A DNA stretch of 5,667 nucleotides from Acidimicrobiaceae bacterium. GTDB lineage: Bacteria; Actinomycetota; Acidimicrobiia; Acidimicrobiales; Palsa-688. Made by a program: the position numbers and the translations under genes. The notes below the pieces were generated by a model, which did no database searches, was not told the DNA's origin, and saw only the letters and a list, made by a program, of their open reading frames with translations. Of this stretch, positions 5,617-5,667 are shown in pieces. Position 1 is the first letter of the stretch; each line of letters starts with the position of its first letter. The stretch lies in contig DAHWQF010000240.1 in the NCBI GenBank assembly GCA_027334785.1, positions 1-5,667 on the forward strand. Reading direction: 5' to 3'.

Positions 5617-5643
5617 CCGCCGGAAGCCGAAGGCTGGAGGCGG
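5617..5643. repeat. Compact two-step stem-loop
   Basis: CCGCC (5617-5621) pairs with GGCGG (5639-5643). Inside it, AGCC (5625-5628) pairs with GGCT (5632-5635) around a GAA loop. The two stems are separated by a symmetric internal loop of GGA opposite GGA. It is followed by a direct repeat GCGAGC-GCTA-GCGAGC (5644-5659). No T-run follows on either strand. It may be part of an RNA or a terminator whose remainder lies beyond the window. Confidence 0.4.
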
Positions 5644-5667
5644 GCGAGCGCTAGCGAGCTGAGCACG

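Larger units (their letters stand above)
5293..5667. other. Upstream region of DUF1206 gene, no gene recognised
   Basis: This stretch should contain the DUF1206 promoter. A minus-strand frame is open from the window edge (5666) to a stop at 5384-5382, but its 94 residues match no family I know; the first 15-20 codons are GC-rich at third positions and it then turns to atypical codons, so at most the tail of a gene lying beyond the window is represented. A 39-codon plus frame (ATG 5375 to TAA 5492-5494) lacks a well-spaced ribosome binding site. Base composition is less GC-rich between about 5480 and 5600, as expected of a regulatory spacer. GCTGCAC occurs twice (5463-5469 and 5508-5514) in similar surroundings. 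Confidence 0.5.

Overview
The window is GC-rich and looks bacterial, most likely from a high-GC actinobacterial lineage. The evidence is the GC-biased third codon positions, an IS110 transposase tail and an ECF42-type sigma factor tail of actinobacterial flavour, and a DUF1206 membrane protein. The AspRS fragment carries an 'LSSGAVRNH' type motif rather than the 'GGGSIRIH' form of many bacteria; as I recall, this form occurs in Alphaproteobacteria, Chloroflexi and some deep actinobacterial groups. The phylum is an inference and nothing here proves it.

Layout. Positions 2-364 (+) are the last 120 codons of aspS. Positions 365-923 hold no convincing gene, but contain two independent short tandem repeats (19 bp and 15 bp units) and a hairpin cluster. 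Positions 924-2246 (-) encode a secreted GH5 family glycoside hydrolase, probably an endoglucanase-like enzyme, with a good ribosome binding site. Positions 2343-4247 are a gene graveyard: the C-terminal half of an ECF42-type sigma factor (-), a heavily frameshifted IS110 transposase remnant (-), an apparently intact Phd/YefM-type antitoxin (+), and a frameshifted, truncated VapC/PIN toxin (+). Positions 4261-5292 (-) encode an intact three-repeat DUF1206 membrane protein. Positions 5293-5667 lack a recognisable gene; they hold a small dyad, direct repeats and a compact stem-loop.

How it fits together. The intact genes (aspS, GH5, DUF1206) show no functional link and look like ordinary chromosomal neighbours around a decayed accessory patch. 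IS110 insertion or recombination seems to have removed the 5' half of the sigma gene. One frame now runs unbroken from IS110 transposase tail sequence into the sigma factor C-terminal domain. The toxin partner of the TA pair is broken while the antitoxin frame survives. Neighbouring genes are frame-clean, so the many single-base shifts between about 3130 and 4170 are better explained by real decay than by poor sequence. I did not find a convincing new multi-gene system. The most unusual features are the chimeric sigma/IS110 frame, the orphan antitoxin and the repeat-rich spacer after aspS.
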